From assembly GCF_014199915.1 (NCBI RefSeq), contig NZ_JACHOO010000003.1:626082-690081 (forward strand): a stretch of DNA of 64,000 bases, in the 5' to 3' direction. Below the pieces are notes generated by a model. That model worked only from the letters and a program-made list of their open reading frames with translations, ran no database searches and was not told the origin of the DNA. Below, piece by piece: positions 40,944 through 51,103 of the stretch. The position numbers were made by a program, and so were the translations under genes. The DNA comes from Prosthecomicrobium pneumaticum. GTDB lineage: Bacteria; Pseudomonadota; Alphaproteobacteria; Rhizobiales; Kaistiaceae. Numbering within the stretch: position 1 is the first letter of the stretch; every line of letters starts with the position of its first letter.

Positions 40944-41918
40944 CTACTGGCCGAGCGCCTCGGAGAACTTCTCCTTGTTCGCCGTCTCGTTGGCGAGCGC
41001 GGCGGCGGCGTCATAGGAGAGCACCTTGATCGCCGCGCGGTCCGGATAGCCGGCCGGCAGGGCCACGCCGGCGCGCGCCGGGATATAGCCCTGGCTGGAG
41101 GCGAGCTTCTGGCCGTCCTCCGACAGGATGAAGTCGACGAAAGCCTTGGCGGCGTCCGGGTTCTTGGCGGTCGAGAGGATGGCGACCGGCTCGGTCACGG
41201 CGGAGACGCCTTCCGTCGGGAACACGAACTCGACCGGCGCGCCCTTCGCCTTCTCGCGGATCGGCATATAGTCGACGATCATGCCGAACAGCTTGTCGCC
41301 GCCGGCGACCGCCTTCAGCACGTCGCCATTGCCGCCGCTCGCCTGGACGCCGTTGGCGCCGAGGTCCTGATAGAACTTCCAGCCCTCGGCGAGGTTCTCG
41401 GTCAGGGTGACGGTGTGGATGAGCGCCGCGCCGGACGTGAGGGGGCTCGGAATGGCGACGAGGCCCTTCGCCTCGGGCTTGGCGAGATCGAGCCAGCTCT
41501 GCGGCACGAAGGGTGCCTTGGTGTTGTAGACGATGCCGGTCGTGATGAGCTTGGTCGAGAAATAGGTCTTGTCCGGATCCATCTGTGCGCCTTCGAAGGC
41601 GGTGATGTCGGCCTGCGGATAGGCCATCAGGCGGCCTTCCTTCTTGAGGCCTTCCATCGTCACCACGTCGGCGATCAGCAGCAGATCGGGCTGCGGCGCG
41701 CCGGCCTCGATCTCGGCGCGCAGCTTCGCCATGATCTTCGGCGTGCCGTCGCGCACCCATTCGACGGTGACGCCGGGATTCTTCGCCATGAAGGCGTCGA
41801 CGGTCTGCTGGGCGTCGGTGTTGGGCTGGCTGGTGTAGAGGACGAGCTTGCCTTCGGCGGCATGAGCCGCGCCGAGGCCGGTGGCGAGCATCAGGGCGGC
41901 GAGGAGGGACGAGCGCAT
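40944..41918 (-). CDS. ABC transporter substrate-binding protein (FbpA-like)
   Basis: 324 residues. Signal peptide about 1-20 (MLATGLGAAHA), then LVLYTSQPNTDAQQTVDAF and ADVVTMEGLKKEGRL. It belongs to the family containing ferric-iron and 2-aminoethylphosphonate binding proteins. The adjacent Tyr-Tyr pair of classical FbpA is replaced by one Tyr in GMIVDYMPIRE, so the ligand may not be bare ferric iron. The ATG at 41918 gives a normal signal sequence. Confidence 0.85.
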   Translation of the reverse strand: MRSSLLAALMLATGLGAAHAAEGKLVLYTSQPNTDAQQTVDAFMAKNPGVTVEWVRDGTPKIMAKLRAEIEAGAPQPDLLLIADVVTMEGLKKEGRLMAYPQADITAFEGAQMDPDKTYFSTKLITTGIVYNTKAPFVPQSWLDLAKPEAKGLVAIPSPLTSGAALIHTVTLTENLAEGWKFYQDLGANGVQASGGNGDVLKAVAGGDKLFGMIVDYMPIREKAKGAPVEFVFPTEGVSAVTEPVAILSTAKNPDAAKAFVDFILSEDGQKLASSQGYIPARAGVALPAGYPDRAAIKVLSYDAAAALANETANKEKFSEALGQ

Positions 41919-42015
41919 CGGGGGGTCCTTTCGGCTTCGAGCGTCGGGCGGGAGGGAGGCGCCCGCCGTCGTCCGGCCGATTAAGCCCACTCGGTCACGT
42001 CCCGATGACAGACGA

Positions 42016-42507
42016 CTATCCGGCCGGACGCGGCGGCAGGTCCGACGCGTCGGCCGGGACGGGTGTTTGTTCGAGCGCTTCGATGAGCCCCTTCATCTCC
42101 TCGATCTCGCGCAACTGGGTCGCGATGATCCCGTCGGCGAGCGCGCGCACGCGCGGGTCGCGGATGTGGGCGCGGCTGCTCGTCAGGACGGCGATCGAGT
42201 GATGCGGGATCATTGCCTTCATGTAGGCGACGTCGCCGACCGTCTCCTGGCTGCGCACGAGCCACAGCGCACCGGCGAACACGACCGCGGCGAGCGCCGT
42301 GACGGCGATGTTGACGCGGGGGTTCGGATACATCGCGCCCATGAACGCGATCATCACGATCGTCATCGCCGCGCCCATCATCAGGGTCATCCAGGCCCGG
42401 GTCTGGCTGAAGAACACGTGCTCGGGCGCGAAGGTGTTGAGGTACATGAGCCCGAACATCAGAACGGTCGAGGCGAGGATCATCGCGGCGAAGCGGAGAT
42501 AGCTCAT
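42016..42507 (-). CDS. DUF305 domain membrane protein
   Basis: 163 residues. Three hydrophobic segments (about 5-25, 37-57, 62-82) precede a C-terminal helical DUF305 domain with MKAMIPHHSIAVLTSSRAHI and ATQLREIEEMKGLIEALE; the His-His pair is the family's likely metal-binding site. The start at 42507 is preceded by an AAGGGCAAT; an upstream start adds Arg-rich non-conserved residues. Confidence 0.85.
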   Translation of the reverse strand: MSYLRFAAMILASTVLMFGLMYLNTFAPEHVFFSQTRAWMTLMMGAAMTIVMIAFMGAMYPNPRVNIAVTALAAVVFAGALWLVRSQETVGDVAYMKAMIPHHSIAVLTSSRAHIRDPRVRALADGIIATQLREIEEMKGLIEALEQTPVPADASDLPPRPAG

Positions 42508-42605
42508 CGCATTGCCCTTTCGGGAAGGCCCCCGTCTGGAACGGGCGAGCCCCGCGATCGATGCATCCGTCCTTGACCGGCGGGCCAATCCCTATATGCA
42601 GGCGG

Positions 42606-42996
42606 GCGCCAGCCGGCCGGACGGCCGCTCCGGCACGTGTCGAAAGGCCGCCGGGGAGGAAAGTCCGGGCTCCACGGAGAAACGGTGCCGGGTAACGCCC
42701 GGCGGGGGCGACCCCAGGGAAAGTGCCACAGAAAACGAACCGCCGTGCGGCATGCCGCGCGGCAAGGGTGAAAAGGTGGGGTAAGAGCCCACCGCGGGCC
42801 CGGCAACGGGAACGGCATGGCAAACCCCACCGGGAGCAAGACCGAATAGGGACGACGCGGGGCGAAAGCCCCACCCCTCTCCGGGGCGGTCGTCCGGGTG
42901 GGTCGCGCGAGGCGTCCGGCGACGGGCGTCCCAGAGGAATGGTCGTCACGCGGCTTCGGCCGCCATACAGAACCCGGCTTACAGGCCGGCTGGCAA
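42606..42996 (+). ncRNA. rnpB: RNase P RNA (class A)
   Basis: The universally conserved GAGGAAAGTCCGGGCTCC block lies at about 42655-42673, and ACAGAA followed by CCCGGCTTACAGGCCGGC closes the 3' end. GCCAGCCGGCC at 42608-42618 pairs with GGCCGGCTGGC at 42984-42994 to form the P1 helix. Length about 390 nt is normal. It processes the 5' ends of tRNA precursors. It sits upstream of mraZ, as in many Rhizobiales. Exact mature ends are estimated to within a few bases. Confidence 0.95.
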
Positions 42997-43173
42997 CTCC
43001 CTTCAGAGTTCGGGCGGAGTGCGGGTGGGACGGTGTCCCACGCCGCCGGCCGCCCATGGCGGGCGGGCCGTTGCGGCCTCCCTGCGGCAGGACGTCGGCC
43101 CCGCCGCGCCGCAGGGCGGCGCGCTTGGCGACGACGCTCGATATCGTCCGAAAATGCTTGGATTTCTGCGGTT

Positions 43174-43188
43174 TCAACGAAGGGTTAA
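43174..43188. promoter_or_regulatory. CtrA-like half-site pair upstream of mraZ
   Basis: TCAA-N7-TTAA, one mismatch from the CtrA consensus TTAA-N7-TTAA, in the gap before the division cluster. CtrA controls division genes in several alphaproteobacteria; the site is a weak candidate on sequence alone. Confidence 0.35.
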
Positions 43189-43242
43189 CCAAAGCGCGTC
43201 AGCTTCGCGTTGTCGGTCTGGGGGGACTCGGTGGGGCTTGAT

Positions 43243-43276
43243 TCCATTGACGCCCATAGAGGCCCATGATATCCCA
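43243..43276. promoter_or_regulatory. MraZ box (10-bp-spaced TGGG repeats) upstream of mraZ
   Basis: On the plus strand CCCA occurs at 43253, 43263 and 43273, with TCCA at 43243: four units at exact 10-bp spacing. Read on the minus strand this is TGGGN-N5 repeated, the operator bound by MraZ. It lies 170-200 bp before the mraZ ATG. A possible -35 TTGACG (43247-43252) overlaps the box, which would explain repression. Confidence 0.8.
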
Positions 43277-43445
43277 ATCGTGACCCGCCGAGTGATGGGA
43301 GAGGCCTCCCATCGGAGTGGCTTCGGTCTTGTGCGGAACCGACGGGTCAGCGTCAGAGCGGTGCCAGGTGTCCTTCCCGATCCGGGTTCCTCGCGGACCC
43401 GGAGGGCGGCCGCCTTGTCCCGGTTCGACGCCGGCGAGAGGGGCG

Positions 43446-43910
43446 ATGGACGAGTTCGTTTCCACCTTCACGAACAGGCTGGACTCGAAAGGGCGCGTGT
43501 CGATCCCCGCATCCTTCCGTGCCGTCCTGGCACGCGACGGGTTCGACGGGCTCTATTGCTGCCCGAGTCTCGATCAGGCGTCGGTGGATGCGGGCGGCTC
43601 GCGGCTCGTCGGCCAGATCAAGGACACGCTCGGCCAGTTCGAACCCTTTTCGGACGATCACGAACTGCTCTCGACCACGCTGATCGGCGAGAGCGAGGTG
43701 CTGAGGATCGACACGGAAGGCCGCATCGCGCTCACCGACACGCTGAAGGCGCATGCCGGGATCACCGGGGCGGTCACCTTCGTCGGTCAGGGCTACAAAT
43801 TCCAGCTCTGGGAGCCGGAGCGCTTCGTCGCCTATCGCGACGCCGCCAAGGCGCGGCTGCGCGACATTCGCGGCCGGCTCGGCGCGCGCGGCGCGGGCGG
43901 TGCGGCATGA
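43446..43910 (+). CDS. mraZ: Transcriptional regulator MraZ
   Basis: 154 residues with two SpoVT/AbrB-like MraZ repeats: [18 protein letters not shown] (about 8-25) and [20 protein letters not shown] (about 85-105), each with the DxxGR loop. MraZ forms a ring and represses the dcw operon by binding tandem TGGG repeats, which are present upstream. The ATG overlaps nothing upstream; rsmH starts within its stop (ATGA). Confidence 0.94.
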   Translation: MDEFVSTFTNRLDSKGRVSIPASFRAVLARDGFDGLYCCPSLDQASVDAGGSRLVGQIKDTLGQFEPFSDDHELLSTTLIGESEVLRIDTEGRIALTDTLKAHAGITGAVTFVGQGYKFQLWEPERFVAYRDAAKARLRDIRGRLGARGAGGAA

Positions 43911-44911
43911 GCGAGGCGGCGCTGCGCCATGTGCCGGTCATGCTCGACGCCGTGCTCGCGCATCTGGCGCCGCGGCCGGGCGAGACGATCGTCGACGGCA
44001 CGTTCGGCTTCGGCGGTTACACGCGCGGCATCCTCGGCGCCGGCGCATCCGTGATCGCGATCGACCGCGATCCGGAGGCGATCGCCGGGGGGGCGGCGCT
44101 CGTCGCGGCGCAGGCCGGCCGGCTCGACCTCGTGCACGGCCGGTTCGGCGACCTCGACACGATCGCCGCCGAGGCCGGTCATCCGGCCGTCGACGGCGTC
44201 GTACTCGATATCGGCGTTTCCTCGATGCAGATCGACGAGGCGGAGCGCGGCTTCTCCTTCCGCCAGGACGGCCCGCTCGACATGCGGATGGAGCGGCAGG
44301 GGCCGAGTGCGGCCGATGTCGTCAACCGGATGGACCCCCGCGACCTCGCCCGCGTCATCGCCGTGCTCGGCGAGGAGCGGCGTGCCGGTGCGGTCGCCCG
44401 CGCGATCGCCGAGGACCGCAAGGCGAAGCCCTTCACCCGTACGCTCGAACTCGCCGGTCTCGTCGAGCGCGTCGTCGGCCGCCGTCACGACGATCCGATC
44501 CATCCGGCGACGCGGACCTTCCAGGCACTGCGCATCCTCGTCAACCGCGAGCTGGAAGAGCTCGGCCGGGCGCTCGCCGCCGCCGAACGGGCGCTGCGCG
44601 AAGGCGGCCGGCTCGTCGTCGTCACCTTCCACTCGCTCGAGGACCGGATCGTCAAGCGCTTCCTCGCCGAGCGCAGCGAGACGCGCGCCGGCGGCTCGCG
44701 CCATCTGCCCGAGGCGACCCTCGCGCCGCCGACCTTCACCCTCGCGGTGAAGGGCGTGGTCGAGGCGGACGCGGCGGAGATCGCCCGCAATCCGCGCTCG
44801 CGCTCGGCGAAGCTGCGCGCCGGCATCCGCACCGGCCATCCCGCCCGGCCGCTCGATCTCGCCGCGATCGGCGTACCGGTGCTGCCCGATTTCGTCGGGG
44901 GGAGGGGCTGA
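43907..44911 (+). CDS. rsmH: 16S rRNA (cytosine(1402)-N(4))-methyltransferase
   Basis: 334 residues. [20 protein letters not shown] starts the fold, [15 protein letters not shown] is the SAM site, [18 protein letters not shown] and [15 protein letters not shown] are RsmH-specific, and [14 protein letters not shown] near the C-terminus completes it. It methylates C1402 in the ribosomal P site. Overlaps mraZ by 4 nt and ftsL by 1 nt. Confidence 0.96.
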   Translation: MSEAALRHVPVMLDAVLAHLAPRPGETIVDGTFGFGGYTRGILGAGASVIAIDRDPEAIAGGAALVAAQAGRLDLVHGRFGDLDTIAAEAGHPAVDGVVLDIGVSSMQIDEAERGFSFRQDGPLDMRMERQGPSAADVVNRMDPRDLARVIAVLGEERRAGAVARAIAEDRKAKPFTRTLELAGLVERVVGRRHDDPIHPATRTFQALRILVNRELEELGRALAAAERALREGGRLVVVTFHSLEDRIVKRFLAERSETRAGGSRHLPEATLAPPTFTLAVKGVVEADAAEIARNPRSRSAKLRAGIRTGHPARPLDLAAIGVPVLPDFVGGRG

Positions 44912-45291
44912 TGGGGCGCTATTTCAACCTCGTCCTCCTCGTCGTGACGATCGCCGGCGCGATGGCGACCTATGCGATGAAGCACCGCGCCGAACTCGCC
45001 GCCGATCACGTCAAGACGCTGCGTGCCGACATCGCCCGGGAGAAGGAGGCGCTCACCCTCCTCAAGGCGGAGTGGAGCGTGCTCGACCAGCCGGCGCGCC
45101 TGCAGAACCTCGTCGCCCGCCACGCGGGTTTCCTGCAGCTCGCGCCGCTCGACGTCCGGCAGATCGCCTCGCTCGCCGATGTGCCGGAGAAGCCGGTCGT
45201 GCCGCCCGCGCTCGACGGCTTCACCACCGGTGCCGTTCCGCCGCCGCCCGCCCCTCCGAAGCCCCCGGTCGCAGGAGCCCCGATCCGATGA
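44911..45291 (+). CDS. ftsL: Cell division protein FtsL
   Basis: 126 residues: short cytoplasmic start, one transmembrane helix (about 6-23), then a coiled-coil periplasmic segment (HVKTLRADIAREKEALTLLK, AEWSVLDQPARLQNL) and a Pro-rich tail. This is the FtsL layout; it acts with FtsB and FtsQ to activate septal peptidoglycan synthesis. Assignment rests on topology and on position between rsmH and ftsI. Stop overlaps the ftsI start (ATGA). Confidence 0.88.
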   Translation: MGRYFNLVLLVVTIAGAMATYAMKHRAELAADHVKTLRADIAREKEALTLLKAEWSVLDQPARLQNLVARHAGFLQLAPLDVRQIASLADVPEKPVVPPALDGFTTGAVPPPPAPPKPPVAGAPIR

Positions 45292-47015
45292 GCACGACGA
45301 TGTTCGACGGTCCCGCCGTCGCGAGCACGCCGCGTCTGAAGCCGGGTCGCCGGGTGATGCCGAAGGTCGCGCGCGACCAGACGCGCGGCCGGCTCTTCCT
45401 CGCCATCTGCGCCTTCACGATGGTCTATGGCGTGCTCGCCGGCCGGCTCGTCTATCTCGGCCTCACCGAGACCGACGACGTCGTGCATTACGGCCGTGCC
45501 GCTTCCGAGATCGCCACCACCCGGCCCGACATCGTCGACCGCAATGGCGAGATCCTCGCCACCGACATCAACACGGCCTCGCTCTATGCCGAGCCGCGCC
45601 GCATCATCGATCCCGACGAGGCGGCCGAACTGATCAATTCGGTGCTGCCGGATCTCAAGCCCTCGGAGCTGCGCCGCAAGCTCTCGGGCGATGCCGGCTT
45701 CGTCTGGCTGAAACGCGAGATCTCGCCGGCGGTCCAGGCGGCGATTCACCGGCTCGGCATTCCGGGCATCGGCTTCCTCACCGAGAAGCGGCGCTTCTAT
45801 CCCGGCGGACCGGCGGCGGCGCATGTCGTCGGCCTCGTCAATGTCGACAATCAGGGCATTGCGGGCATCGAGCGGGCGGTCGACCAGCGCGGCCTTTCCG
45901 ATCTGCACGGCGCCGGCTTCGCGATGGGCCGCAGCGACCTGGAGCCGGTCGAGCTCTCGCTCGACCTGCGCGTCCAGCACGTGCTGCGCGACGAGCTCGC
46001 CTCGGCCATGGAGCGTTATCACGCGGTGGCGGCGACCGGGGTGATCGTCAATGCGAAGACCGGCGAGGTGCTCGCCCTCGCCTCGCTGCCCGATTTCGAT
46101 CCCAACAATCCGGTCGACGCCAACAAGCCCGACCGGCTCAACCGGATGACCGCCGGGACCTATGAGCTCGGCTCGGTGTTCAAGAGCTTCACCTTCGCCA
46201 TGGCCTTCGACAGCGGCCGGGTGAAGATGGACGACACCTTCGATGCCCGCGCGCCGATCCGCGTCGGCCGCTTCACCATCTCCGACTTCCACGGCAAGCA
46301 CCGCGTGCTCTCCGTGCCGGAGATCTTCCTCTATTCGTCGAACATCGCGACGGCGAAGATGGCGCTCGCCGTCGGGCTCGACAATCAGCGCGGCTATCTC
46401 GAGCGCTTCGGCCTGCTTTCGAAGCTGCAGACGGACCTGCCGGAGGTCGCGACGCCGCAGCTGCCGAAGAAGTGGAGCGACGTCGCCGCGATGACGGTGT
46501 CCTTCGGCCACGGCATCGCCATCACGCCGATGCAGGCCGCGATGGCGGACGTCGCGCTCGTCAACGGCGGAATCCTGTTGCCGCCGACCTTCTTCCGGCG
46601 CACCGAGAAGGAGGCGATGGCGCTCGGCACCCGTATCATCAGCCCGGAGACGAGCGACAAGATGCGCTACCTCTTCAATCTCAACATCGCCGATCCGCGC
46701 GGCTCGGGCAGCCGCGCCGGCGTGCCGGGCTATCGCGTCGGCGGCAAGACCGGCACGGCGGAGAAGGTCGAGAACGGCCGCTACGTCAACAACAAGCGGC
46801 TGAACAGCTTCCTCGCCGCCTTCCCGATGGACGATCCGAACTATGTCGTCCTCGTCACGCTCGACGAGCCGAAGCCGGAGCGCGAGGGCATCGGCGCCAC
46901 CGCCGGCCTCAACGCCGCGCCCACCGTCGGGGCGATCGTGCGACGCTCGGCGGCGCTGCTCGGCGTCAAGCCGGAGGCGCCGCAACCCGGGGGTGCCTTG
47001 CTCGTGTCCTATTGA
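45288..47015 (+). CDS. ftsI: Septal peptidoglycan transpeptidase FtsI (PBP3)
   Basis: 575 residues: N-terminal membrane helix (about 37-58), PBP dimerisation domain, and transpeptidase domain with catalytic Ser296 in GSVFK, the SSN motif at 350-352 and KTGT at 487-490. It crosslinks septal peptidoglycan in partnership with FtsW. The start at 45288 overlaps the ftsL stop; the open frame further upstream is a shadow. 54 bp separate it from murE, the largest gap in the first part of the cluster. Confidence 0.96.
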   Translation: MSTTMFDGPAVASTPRLKPGRRVMPKVARDQTRGRLFLAICAFTMVYGVLAGRLVYLGLTETDDVVHYGRAASEIATTRPDIVDRNGEILATDINTASLYAEPRRIIDPDEAAELINSVLPDLKPSELRRKLSGDAGFVWLKREISPAVQAAIHRLGIPGIGFLTEKRRFYPGGPAAAHVVGLVNVDNQGIAGIERAVDQRGLSDLHGAGFAMGRSDLEPVELSLDLRVQHVLRDELASAMERYHAVAATGVIVNAKTGEVLALASLPDFDPNNPVDANKPDRLNRMTAGTYELGSVFKSFTFAMAFDSGRVKMDDTFDARAPIRVGRFTISDFHGKHRVLSVPEIFLYSSNIATAKMALAVGLDNQRGYLERFGLLSKLQTDLPEVATPQLPKKWSDVAAMTVSFGHGIAITPMQAAMADVALVNGGILLPPTFFRRTEKEAMALGTRIISPETSDKMRYLFNLNIADPRGSGSRAGVPGYRVGGKTGTAEKVENGRYVNNKRLNSFLAAFPMDDPNYVVLVTLDEPKPEREGIGATAGLNAAPTVGAIVRRSAALLGVKPEAPQPGGALLVSY

Positions 47016-47069
47016 GGCGAGAGGAAAGGGTCGCTATGCCCTCCGCCCGATGAGAACCGAGCCCCGCCG

Positions 47070-48545
47070 ATGACCACCGCTGCAGGAAGACGCCTCGGAG
47101 AACTGGTCCCGGCCGGGATCACGGTGCCCGGTGCGGCATCGGATCTCGCCGTCCGCGGTCTGACCGCCGACAGCCGCGCGGCCGCGCCCGGCTTCCTGTT
47201 TGCCGCCCTCTCCGGGGCGCGGACGGATGGGGCGCGCTTCGTCGCCGATGCGGTCGGCCGCGGTGCGGTCGCCGTGCTCGCCGGGCGTGATGCGGCGCTT
47301 CCCGAGCCGCTCGGCGTCCCCGTGCTCCTCGCCGACGATCCCCGCGCAGCACTCGCCGCGATCGCGGCACGCTTCTATCCCCGCCAGCCCGACCATCTCG
47401 TCGCGGTGACGGGCACGAGCGGCAAGACCTCGGTCGCGGTCTTCGCGCGACAGATCTTCGCCCATGCCGGCAAGGCCGCCGCCTCGATCGGCACGATCGG
47501 CGTCGTCTCGCCCGCCGGTTCCGATTACGGCGCGCTGACGACGCCCGATCCCGTCACGCTGCACCAGACGCTCGACCGGCTGGCGCGCGAAGGCGTCACC
47601 CATGCCGCGCTCGAAGCGTCGAGCCATGGCCTCGACCAGCACCGCCTCGACGGTGTCCGGCTCGCCGCCGCCGGCTTCACCAATCTCGGCCGCGACCATA
47701 TGGACTATCATCCGACGGTCGAGCACTACCTCGCCGCCAAGCTGCGGCTGTTCCGCGATCTCCTGCCCGAGGGCGGCGTCGCGGTCGCCGATGTCGACGG
47801 CCCCTATGGCGCGTCCGTGCGCGAGGTTGCGCTCCGCCGCGGCCAGACCTTCATCGATATCGGCCGCGCCGCCGCGGCGATCCGGATCGCCGCGGTGCGG
47901 CCCGACGCCTCCGGCCAGACGATCGAGATCGACGGCGCCTATGGCCGCCACGTCGTCGCGCTGCCGCTCGCCGGAACCTTCCAGGTGTCGAATGCGCTCG
48001 TCGCCGCCGGCCTCGCGATCGGTGCCGGCATTGATGCCGACTCCGCTTTCGCCGCGCTCGGCCAACTCGTCGGCGCGTCCGGCCGGCTCGAGCGGGTCGG
48101 GGCGATCGGCGGCGCGCTCGTCTTCGTCGACTATGCGCACAAGCCCGACGCGATCGAGCAGGCGCTCGCCGCACTCCGGCCGATGACGCGCGGCCGGCTG
48201 ATCGTCGTGTTCGGCGCCGGTGGCGACCGCGATCCCGGCAAACGGCCGCTGATGGGCGCGGCCGCCGTTCGCGCCGCCGATGTGGTGATCGTCACCGACG
48301 ACAATCCGCGCTCCGAGGAGCCGGCGGCGATCCGCGCCGCGATCCTCGCCGCCGCCCCGGGGGCGATCGAGATCGCCGACCGCGGCGCGGCGATCCGCAG
48401 CGCCATCGCCATGCTCGCGCCCGGCGATGTGCTCTGCATCGCCGGCAAGGGCCATGAGACCGGGCAGATCGTCAACGGCGTCGTCCATCCCTTCTCGGAT
48501 CATGCCGTCACCCTGGCTGCGATCGCCGAAAGGGAGGCTGCATGA
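47070..48545 (+). CDS. murE: UDP-N-acetylmuramoyl-L-alanyl-D-glutamate--2,6-diaminopimelate ligase
   Basis: 491 residues. The ATP site is VTGTSGKTSVAVFARQI; the central domain includes EASSHGLDQHRLDGV and FTNLGRDHMDYH. The C-terminal motif DNPR (in VTDDNPRSEEPAAI) marks specificity for meso-diaminopimelate, so the stem peptide is of the DAP type. It adds the third residue to UDP-MurNAc-dipeptide. The murF start overlaps its stop by 4 nt. Confidence 0.96.
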   Translation: MTTAAGRRLGELVPAGITVPGAASDLAVRGLTADSRAAAPGFLFAALSGARTDGARFVADAVGRGAVAVLAGRDAALPEPLGVPVLLADDPRAALAAIAARFYPRQPDHLVAVTGTSGKTSVAVFARQIFAHAGKAAASIGTIGVVSPAGSDYGALTTPDPVTLHQTLDRLAREGVTHAALEASSHGLDQHRLDGVRLAAAGFTNLGRDHMDYHPTVEHYLAAKLRLFRDLLPEGGVAVADVDGPYGASVREVALRRGQTFIDIGRAAAAIRIAAVRPDASGQTIEIDGAYGRHVVALPLAGTFQVSNALVAAGLAIGAGIDADSAFAALGQLVGASGRLERVGAIGGALVFVDYAHKPDAIEQALAALRPMTRGRLIVVFGAGGDRDPGKRPLMGAAAVRAADVVIVTDDNPRSEEPAAIRAAILAAAPGAIEIADRGAAIRSAIAMLAPGDVLCIAGKGHETGQIVNGVVHPFSDHAVTLAAIAEREAA

Positions 48546-49996
48546 CCGCGCCGCTGTGGTCGTTCCCCGATCTCGTCGAGGCGGTGCGCGGCCGCCCCAC
48601 CGGCACCTCGGCGCCGGCGGTCGGGGGCATCTCGATCGACAGCCGCACGGTCCAGCCGGGCGACGCCTTCTTCGCCATCAAGGGCGACCGGTTCGACGGC
48701 CATGATTTCGTCGGCGCCGCGGTGGCGCACGGCGCCTCGGTCGCCGTCGTCGCGCAGGAGCGGCTCGCCGGCATGGGCCGCATCACCGTGCCGCTCGTCG
48801 TCGTCTCCGACGTTCTCGCCGCGCTCGAGGCGCTGGGCGTCGCCTCGCGGGCCCGCTCGCGCGCCAAGATCGTCGGCGTGACCGGCAGCGTCGGCAAGAC
48901 CTCGACCAAGGAGATGCTCGGCCGGGCGCTCGCCGCGAGCGGCGAGACGCATTTCTCGCCGGCCTCCTTCAACAATCACTGGGGCGTGCCGCTGACGCTC
49001 GCGCGCATGCCCGCCTCGGCGCGCTTCGGCGTGTTCGAGATCGGCATGAACCATGGCGGCGAGATCACCCCGCTCACCCGCATGGTGCGGCCGCATTCGG
49101 CGATCGTCACCACCATCGAGCCGGTCCATCTCGAGCACTTCCCGGACGGCATCGACGGTATCGTGCGCGCCAAGGCGGAGATCTTCCTCGGTGTCGAACC
49201 CGGCGGCGCCGCGCTCCTCAACCGCGACAACCCGCATTACGAGGCGCTCGCGCTGCTCGCCATCGAGGCCGGCGTCGAGCGGGTGCTCTCCTTCGGCGAG
49301 ACCGCAGATGCCGATGCGCGGCTCGACCGCGTTACCCTCGATGCCGAGCGCTCGGCGGTCGAGGCGACCATTCTCGGCCACCGTGTGGTGTTCCGCCTCG
49401 GGGCGCCGGGCCGCCATCTCGTCCAGAACGCGCTCGCCGTGCTGCTCGCCGTCGCCGATCTCGGCGGCGATCTCGAGGCGGCGACCGCGGCGCTCGTCGC
49501 CATGCGGGCCGGCAAGGGGCGGGGCGAGCGCTCCACCCTCTCGATCGGCGCCGCCGAGGCGACCCTGATCGACGAGAGCTACAACGCCAATCCCGCATCG
49601 ATGCGCGCCGCGATCGCGCTGCTCGCCCAGACCGAGCCGGTCGGCGCCGGGCGGCGGATCGCCGTTCTGGGCGACATGCTGGAGCTCGGGCCGGAGGCGA
49701 CGGCGCTGCACGCCGCGCTCGCCGGGCCGCTCGCCGCCGCCGGCATCGACCGCGTCTATCTCGCCGGTCCGCTGATGGCCGCCCTCTGGGAGGCCTTGCC
49801 GGAGGGCCGCAGAGGCCATTATGCGGAGAGCGCGAGCGCGCTCGAGCCGATTCTCTCCGCCGAGATCGCGCCGGGTGACGTCGTGATGGTCAAGGGCTCC
49901 AACGGCAGCCGGATGGGCCCCCTCGTCGAAGCGTTGAAGTCGCGTTTCGCGTCCCCCGATCAAGCGGCGCCGCCGCGCCCGACAGGAATCTCCTGA
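48542..49996 (+). CDS. murF: UDP-N-acetylmuramoyl-tripeptide--D-alanyl-D-alanine ligase
   Basis: 484 residues. [20 protein letters not shown] opens the UDP-binding domain, [15 protein letters not shown] is the ATP loop, and [15 protein letters not shown] is the MurF-specific block. It adds D-Ala-D-Ala, made by Ddl, to the tripeptide precursor. Overlaps murE (4 nt) and mraY (1 nt). Confidence 0.95.
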   Translation: MTAPLWSFPDLVEAVRGRPTGTSAPAVGGISIDSRTVQPGDAFFAIKGDRFDGHDFVGAAVAHGASVAVVAQERLAGMGRITVPLVVVSDVLAALEALGVASRARSRAKIVGVTGSVGKTSTKEMLGRALAASGETHFSPASFNNHWGVPLTLARMPASARFGVFEIGMNHGGEITPLTRMVRPHSAIVTTIEPVHLEHFPDGIDGIVRAKAEIFLGVEPGGAALLNRDNPHYEALALLAIEAGVERVLSFGETADADARLDRVTLDAERSAVEATILGHRVVFRLGAPGRHLVQNALAVLLAVADLGGDLEAATAALVAMRAGKGRGERSTLSIGAAEATLIDESYNANPASMRAAIALLAQTEPVGAGRRIAVLGDMLELGPEATALHAALAGPLAAAGIDRVYLAGPLMAALWEALPEGRRGHYAESASALEPILSAEIAPGDVVMVKGSNGSRMGPLVEALKSRFASPDQAAPPRPTGIS

Positions 49997-51081
49997 TGTT
50001 CTATTTCCTGGTGGAGCTCTCGCAGCAGTTCTCCGCCCTCAACATCTTCCGCTACATCACCTTCCGCGTCGGCGGAGCGACGATCACCTCGCTCGCCTTC
50101 GTCTTCCTGTTCGGCCCGGCGATCATCCGGGCGCTCAGGGTGAAGCAGGGCAAGGGCCAGCCGATCCGCGAGGATGGGCCGCAGAGCCACCTGCTGACCA
50201 AGAAGGGCACGCCCACGATGGGCGGCCTGATGATCCTGTCCGGCCTCGTCTTCAGCACGCTTCTGTGGGCGAATCTGGCGAGCGTGCATGTCTGGGCGGT
50301 GCTCGCCGTGACGATCGGCTTCGGCCTGATCGGCTTCTACGACGACTATCTCAAGGTGACGAAGCAGAGCCACAAGGGCTATTCGGGTCGTGCCCGCCTC
50401 GTCGCCGAATTCGCCATCGCCGGCGTCGCCTGCTACGCGCTCGTCCATCTCGCCGGCGGGCCGCTCGCGACCGCGCTCACCTTCCCCTTCGTCAAGGAGG
50501 CGGTGATCAATCTCGGCCTGTTCTTCATTCCCTTCGGCGCCTTCGTCATCGTCGGCGCCGGCAATGCGGTCAATCTGACCGACGGGCTCGACGGCCTCGC
50601 CATCGTGCCGGTGATGATCGCCGCGGCGAGCTTCGGCGTGATGGCCTATCTGTCGGGCAACGCGGTCTTCGCCGAATATCTGCAGATCCATTTCGTGCCC
50701 GGCACGGGCGAGCTCGCCGTGCTCTGCGGCGCGATGCTCGGCGCCGGCCTCGGCTTCCTCTGGTTCAACGCCCCGCCGGCGGCGATCTTCATGGGCGATA
50801 CCGGATCGCTCGCGCTCGGCGGCATGCTCGGCGCGATCGCCGTCGCGACCAAGCACGAGATCGTGCTCGCCATCATCGGCGGCCTCTTCGTGCTCGAGGC
50901 GGTGTCGGTGATCATCCAGGTCGCCTCGTTCCGGCTCACCGGCCGGCGGGTGTTCAGGATGGCGCCGATCCATCATCATTTCGAGCATCTCGGCTGGACC
51001 GAGCCGCAGATCGTCATCCGCTTCTGGATCATCGCGGTGGTGCTCGCTCTCGTCGGCCTGTCGAGCCTGAAGATCCGGTGA
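49996..51081 (+). CDS. mraY: Phospho-N-acetylmuramoyl-pentapeptide-transferase
   Basis: 361 residues with about ten transmembrane helices. Conserved cytoplasmic motifs: [33 protein letters not shown] (catalytic Asp pair) and [11 protein letters not shown], plus [11 protein letters not shown]. It joins UDP-MurNAc-pentapeptide to undecaprenyl phosphate, giving lipid I. Followed by murD after 22 bp. Confidence 0.97.
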   Translation: MFYFLVELSQQFSALNIFRYITFRVGGATITSLAFVFLFGPAIIRALRVKQGKGQPIREDGPQSHLLTKKGTPTMGGLMILSGLVFSTLLWANLASVHVWAVLAVTIGFGLIGFYDDYLKVTKQSHKGYSGRARLVAEFAIAGVACYALVHLAGGPLATALTFPFVKEAVINLGLFFIPFGAFVIVGAGNAVNLTDGLDGLAIVPVMIAAASFGVMAYLSGNAVFAEYLQIHFVPGTGELAVLCGAMLGAGLGFLWFNAPPAAIFMGDTGSLALGGMLGAIAVATKHEIVLAIIGGLFVLEAVSVIIQVASFRLTGRRVFRMAPIHHHFEHLGWTEPQIVIRFWIIAVVLALVGLSSLKIR

Positions 51082-51103
51082 GGATGGGCATGGAGCACCG
51101 CCG

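Larger units (their letters stand above)
42997..43445. other. 449-bp regulatory gap between rnpB and mraZ
   Basis: Contains no convincing gene. The left third is high-GC sequence after the RNase P RNA. The middle is AT-richer and carries the CtrA-like site and the MraZ box described separately. The right 170 bp should be the mraZ leader. GAGAGGGGCG precedes the mraZ ATG as a ribosome binding site. Confidence 0.6.

Noticed and set aside
42898..43188. Small open frames over the RNase P RNA and its 3' flank
   Set aside because: They lie on a structured RNA gene and show no conserved protein features.
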